A stretch of 64,000 bases of DNA, from positions 556,001-620,000 of the forward strand of contig JAQGDQ010000070.1 in the NCBI GenBank assembly GCA_030141605.1, in the 5' to 3' direction. The DNA is from Tubiluchus corallicola (taxonomy: Eukaryota; Priapulida; Priapulimorpha; Priapulimorphida; Tubiluchidae). The number at the start of each line of letters is the position of its first letter. Position 1 is the first letter of the stretch. The position numbers and the translations under genes are program-made. Positions 59,110-64,000 of the stretch are shown here, one piece after another. Under the pieces are notes generated by a model that saw nothing but the letters and a program-made list of their open reading frames with translations, did no database searches and was not told where the DNA came from.

Positions 59110-62100
59110 ATGGAATTGGAAAACCAGGAAAAGGATCATCTTTATGACGTAGTTAAAGAACTAGAAACGGCTTTGGGCTGTGATGTCACATTTCTTCACA
59201 AAACTACCGGAGGCATAGTCAATGATTCTTATGCTTTTAACAGCAAAAAATATGGAAAACTGTTCGTGAAAATGAACAGAAGAGTTAACGATTCAATCTG
59301 TGAAGTAAGAATGCTAAGAGACGTATCTGTAATCGATAATCGATGTATATACGATGTATATATCGTCGATGTATACGTAATTAGGCCCTATATGTAGTTA
59401 TGGCAAGTTTCAATAATTGGTGTTTCATAAATTAATGCCCATCTACGAACTAGTGAAACCACAAAGGTAAAAATATTTCAATTTTGAATTAAAAAGTAGT
59501 TTCTTTTCATTATCTCATAATCTTCTTAATACTGAACATCGCTATGCAGTGTTCAGTAATTAAAATCACTGTTTAATGTTAGCACTTCACTTCCAAATTG
59601 TGTACCGATGTGCAATACCTCCAAAGTGCAAGAAAATGGTTTTATTCTTCGTGCGAAACCAGAGACAATAAAAACTATAGTTTAGTGCACATTAGTATCC
59701 ATAGCATGCATCTAAAACCCATTTCAGTGAATTCTACACTAGTACTGTCTCAAGTGTGCCTCCAGGGAAGACCTAAAGTGCACTACTGATAGCATGCGGA
59801 AAAATGCTCATTTTGTAGTTTTGAGTACTGCGCTACACCCGTACATACACTGGCTAGATTGCGTGCTTGTTTTGTCTCTCTACTAGATCTCATGACATAT
59901 AGTCGGATTTTAACTGCCTTCAGTCCATGGACACTGGACAGAACTCTAGAATAAACTCAGCTGAGATATTTTTCTCCGTTATTGTAGCATATGCCATCCC
60001 TACTCATGAAACAAACGTGTCACGCTAAGATGTTATCCTATATTCTATCACCACAATTCTTGCCAATACTCTCTGAACCTTCTAGATTTTTCCTGGATAT
60101 GATTCTTTTAATACAAATCCCATGCTGTGCTAAGAATATTAGAGTTTGAGCCATACCAGTGTGTTGTGTGCTATAGCCTTGACATTTCATTTGCTGAATT
60201 TGTTGTGTTATCAGTGTGGTCCTTGAACCATCCTTCCAATGAAATTCATGACAGAATTTAACACCCAGACAGTGATGTGTTGAACTGAAGAAAGTTGGTT
60301 TCTTACGGTAGTGGTGCCTTGCTTGCAGGACGTCTGTTTCACGTGACTGTTCCATAATCCTTTTCAAATTGAAGACAAGGTGTACTGCTTCGAATCGAAC
60401 TGCTGCAGTTTTAATTAATGTCCATGCAAAAATACTACAAAATTAGCCATTTAATCTTTTGTAAAAACTTATTATACTTTAAATGGAACCAGTGCACTGC
60501 TTTCCTTCAGACGATGAACGACATCATTGGTGGATGAAAAGGCGTCCAAAATTTGAGTACCAAAGCATGCAATGACCGTGACTTTAAAGTGATTTTACTA
60601 ATTACAACGTGCTTATCACACTTTTATTGCTAAAGCCTCACATTTTTCGCAAACACTGAAATGATCCCAATTTCCCAGAAGGCTTGCCCTTTCCTTTAAA
60701 GGCCAGCCTTTCGTTGTGAAAGAAAATCTGTTTTGCTACAATTTTAATTTAATCTGTAATAATTCTTCTAAATCTAACAGTATAATAATAACAACAAGTA
60801 CATTAAGTTTTTAATGAAAATGAAAATTTAGGTTAGTCACAGACTTACTGTCTTAAATATGCATGCGTAAGACATTTAAGTACAGTACATCCTAAGTGTA
60901 CTTTTTAATTATAGTGAGTTAGATACTTAATTGTAGAGCATTTATTTTATTTATAGGATCTTCATTTAGATCTCTTGCAAGCTGAGCTTGAAAGTTTGAA
61001 ACATGTCCACGCGACACATACATTTAGAACACCACAACCAGTTAAGGTGAGAACTGACTGCGTCTATACCTAATTAATTGTTAGAACTGTGCTACATGCA
61101 TTTCTTTCCAAAGCCAGTGTAATTTTGCATGTTTGTGTTTTTGCAAAACTAATGCCAGTGATTGCTAATTGGTTTGAATTTCTCTATCCTTTGACAGTTA
61201 AACTCACACTTGATATAGGCTGTATTTAACTTTGGCCTTTAAAACGTATAACATGATATATGCTTATAATTAATTGGTAACTGTTAGAAAACTTTTCTAG
61301 AAAAGATCAAGTATTGCGTAGTTTTTTTGAACTGTGAAGGGTTAGGGTTAGTGTTTTTACGCATATTTCATTTTTAAGTAAGATGCAAGTTTTTTGTGAC
61401 ATTTGCATTTTAACTTGAACTGACCATTTTAATTTGCCTGGAGCTTAACTCTATTGCACTTAGAAAAAATATCTTTGCAGTAAGTTAAATGGTTGTCAGT
61501 TTTGTAAAAGTAATAATTTTACATATTTTTGCAGTTAATAGATTCATGTAAACCATCCCTACTTGTACTGGAATATGTTGACATGAAGCCAATAGAAAAA
61601 TACTGGACTGAGGCAGGTACTCAACTGGCCAGGTTTGTGCAATTTACTTTTAATGTTTGATGATGTACTGTATTTTTTTCTTTCACGCCGGAATTTGCAC
61701 TCATTATTTTCTGGCTTTTGCATTCCAGGACTTGGCACTGAATGATGCCAAGTTTGTTCCAACTGATGAAGTTGTCATATTTAACTGCAGTAACTAGAGC
61801 GTAGAGATGCTTGCCGAGCTTTCTTTTGATAAATGCACAAGAATGGTTTTGGCCCTAATAATATTCTATAAGCTTGGACTATAGGAATGTATCATTTATT
61901 TCTACAAACAGTGGGAAAAGGTAAAAGGAAATATGCTTTAGTTTTATAATCTGAAATGATCAACATTAAAAAGCTGTTATAGTAAGTATTAGCTATTTCC
62001 ATTACCTTTTCAACTAGACACAACTGTAGTAACACGTGAGTTTGCTGCATGCCTACACATCTCTGAAGCCACCAGCCTCTAAGCTACTTATTAACGTATA

Positions 62101-63882
62101 TTAATCTTTATTGTAGGTTGCATTTACATAATATTAGAAGACTTCAGAAAAAAGACAATTGTTCTTCTCTTCATTACAAAGAGTCGCCTTTCTTGGCAGA
62201 TAAATTCGGTTTTCCACGCACAACGTATGCTGGAATTCATCCAGTTGACAACACGTGGAGTAATAGCTGGATTGTATGTAGTTAATTTTAATACTTTTCT
62301 CATGTGACCAATCCTTCAAATCTAACGCTTAGATATTCCAGTACCATTGTCTGGCTAAAGGCTCCTAATTTTTAATATTAACTACACCGTTCTGTGTTAA
62401 TTAACTTGCATATTTTAGTTTGAATAGAAATTAAATAAAACTTTATTAGTAAGCATGAAACATGCTGTGGTACCAAACTGCTGGGTTTATAAGGGAATTT
62501 TAAGCTTAAAGAGGCCTTTTAGGCACAGCAATTCATTTGGTTTGCATTGGGTTCATTGTGTGAACCATGCTGAAGCATCTGTTGCATGCTGAAGGTAAAG
62601 TGCCACGCAGCTTGTTTGAAGCAAGTAAACAAAAACTGTTGTTACCGTGCATAATATGTTTGCTGCAATTTTTTGTTGTTCGATGAAAAATCTCCAACAT
62701 TTTCACTGTTGGGTTTAACTAATTTTGTGAACTCTTAATATTTTTTCTACAGGAACTTTTTGCAAGAACTAGATTAAAACCAGAATTCGACATAATAGAA
62801 GCTCAGGTACTCTAACTAAATATATTGCACTTATTAAAACAGCTGAAAACACTCTTTCATTTTTCTCTAATAACCTTGTACAAGTTTATTTTACATTGTT
62901 AGCATGTAATTTCTTTGATCATTTTAAAGCCTGTCTTCACTACTTATCTAAAGGAACTTCGTATCAATTTAGCTGCTTTTGATCTTTTAAAGTGCCACTA
63001 TGCAGTATTTGGAGAGTTTTCTATATACATTGTGCACGTAATGAGTATATCCCACACATGCGCACGATAACTAACAACAATTTTTTTGACAACAAACTTA
63101 GGTGAGGCATAACATCCCAGAATAGCCTAGTGTATGCATACCATCCCTTTTGAATTGATAAGCAGGGCTGAAAGGCATAGTAGGTCATTGGCTTCGGGCC
63201 CATGGGATGTGGTCCACAGTGTACCAGCATAAAACCTTGTTTAATGTATTTGTATAATTTATACATATAATATATTCAAAATCGTAAGGACCCCTGTTCC
63301 ATGAGCATAGATCCTAGAGACCCTATATAGGGACTTGCATTGGGCCCTATACCATAAGTGTAGACCGTATTTCTGTAAATTTGGGGGCCCACTGATGAGT
63401 TTGGCCTAGGGCCCGTAAGTATGTAAATCCAGCTCTGTCAATAAGCAAACTATCTAGAAGAAAAAGAGAACATCAAAGCAAGCATGACTAGTCATCCCAT
63501 CTGGGATGTAAAAATCATAAAGTAAGGATTTGATAAGTTAAGTTGATCAACTACTAGAACAAGAAAATTTTTCTAATTAAATTAGTGCTTAACAAACAAT
63601 AACAATAGAAGGTTGATTAAATCCAAAATTTCATGTAGTAACACTTATTAATCTTAGCAACGGCAAAATGGGGTTTATGTTGTTGCATCCGGTATCTGCA
63701 TAAGTATTAATGTTTTTATCAACATCTTCTGTTTCAACAGTATGGAGACAGAGAAGTGAGTGAATTGTGGGCAGAGGCTCAGTTCAAGTTAGACTTACCA
63801 TTTAGAAATGTGGAAATTTTACCCGCTCTTTTACACGGTGACTTCTGCATGATTAACATCGGTGAAACAGAAAAGGAACCAG
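59110..63882 (+). CDS. FN3KRP: Fructosamine-3-kinase family protein (3' end missing)
   Basis: Kinase of the FN3K/FN3KRP family, which phosphorylates sugar adducts on protein amines (fructosamines, ribulosamines, psicosamines) so that they break down. Exons 59110-59304, 60957-61046, 61535-61632, 62117-62273, 62753-62806 and 63741-63882 join in phase to about 245 residues. The last exon(s), with the DPA and FGGF-type motifs, lie beyond the window. Family features: GKLFVKMN with the ATP-binding Lys, PSLLVLEYVDM, LARLHLHN, FGFPRTTYAGIHPVDNTW and LLHGDFCMIN. Aligned with the family motif HGDLWxGN, the catalytic Asp and the metal-binding Asn are kept but Trp and the glycines are not. The glycine-rich P-loop (TTGGIVNDSY) lacks the Cys found in most members. 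FN3K and FN3KRP cannot be separated here. The symbol means the family. Confidence 0.9.
60038..60367 (-). other. Unrecognised open frame
   Basis: A 109-residue minus-strand frame in the first kinase intron, with no signal, domain or splice context that I recognise. Its length is moderately unusual for this AT-rich DNA, so it may be a transposon fragment. I cannot assign a function. Confidence 0.2.
60458..60700 (+). repeat. Dispersed repeat, copy 2 (pairs with 9775-9982)
   Basis: Homologous to the segment in an SLC4A11 intron, same orientation. It is about 35 bases longer between the shared blocks. It lies in kinase intron 1. Confidence 0.75.
63163..63437. mobile_element. Short hAT-like MITE
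   Basis: Starts CAGGGCTG and ends, reverse-complemented, CAGAGCTGGATTTAC. GGGCCC and GGCCT words sit near both ends. The flanks TTGATAAG (63155-63162) and TCAATAAG (63438-63445) agree at 6 of 8 positions, consistent with an old hAT duplication. The 275-bp body is non-coding and lies in the last visible kinase intron. Confidence 0.65.
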
Positions 63883-64000
63883 GTAAAAATGTTTAGCCTT
63901 TCTATTAGCAATTTGTTACTGCTTAGCCAATTGCAACATATTAGATGCGCAGCAAAAATATGCCAAAATTTAGACTACAATAATATTAGAAGCAAGTGCC

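Noticed and set aside
62465-62620. Possible THAP-like zinc finger fragment (VVPNCWVYKG)
   Set aside because: Only one short motif is present, without the rest of the finger.

Overview
The window is intron-rich, AT-rich nuclear DNA from an animal, probably an invertebrate. Every recognisable coding piece is a short exon with GT-AG borders. The proteins are metazoan orthologues: a SLC4A11-type transporter, a SERBP1/HABP4 RNA-binding protein, ZNF367, the YTH protein YTHDC1 and a fructosamine-3-kinase. The introns hold tRNA-derived SINEs, hAT, Harbinger, pogo-type and mariner relics, a truncated non-LTR retrotransposon and long microsatellites. I cannot name the phylum from sequence alone.

Layout. 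1-830: Harbinger-type transposon remnant flanked by arrays of a 7-bp repeat. 896-18363 (+): SLC4A11-like gene, 18 coding exons, 964 residues as modelled. 21497-29737 (-): SERBP1/HABP4-like gene, 6 coding exons, 410 residues, tail-to-tail with SLC4A11. 29738-30189: short shared upstream region with a palindromic CRE and an E2F-type site. 30190-35023 (+): ZNF367, 4 coding exons, 741 residues, with a very long last exon. 36590-37390 (-): 5'-truncated non-LTR retrotransposon, probably inside the 5'-UTR intron of the next gene. 38362-55921 (+): YTHDC1, 20 coding exons, 693 residues, with an intact m6A-binding cage and candidate alternative exons. 59110-63882 (+): fructosamine-3-kinase family gene, running off the right edge.

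How the genes relate. They are not an operon or a pathway. The strongest arrangement is the head-to-head SERBP1/HABP4-ZNF367 pair, which from memory is also adjacent and divergent in human (HABP4 and ZNF367 at 9q22), so it may be an ancient linkage. Exon models were built by hand from splice signals, reading-phase continuity and remembered family sequences. Total lengths and phases close without conflict for all five genes.

I found no evidence of a new biochemical system. The most unusual items are a 72-bp decayed copy of one SLC4A11 exon in the preceding intron, a phase-0 cassette exon and a tandem donor pair in YTHDC1, an inverted SINE pair, a hammerhead-like motif upstream of the kinase gene, divergence of the kinase active-site and P-loop motifs, and several transposons dated by their target-site duplications.
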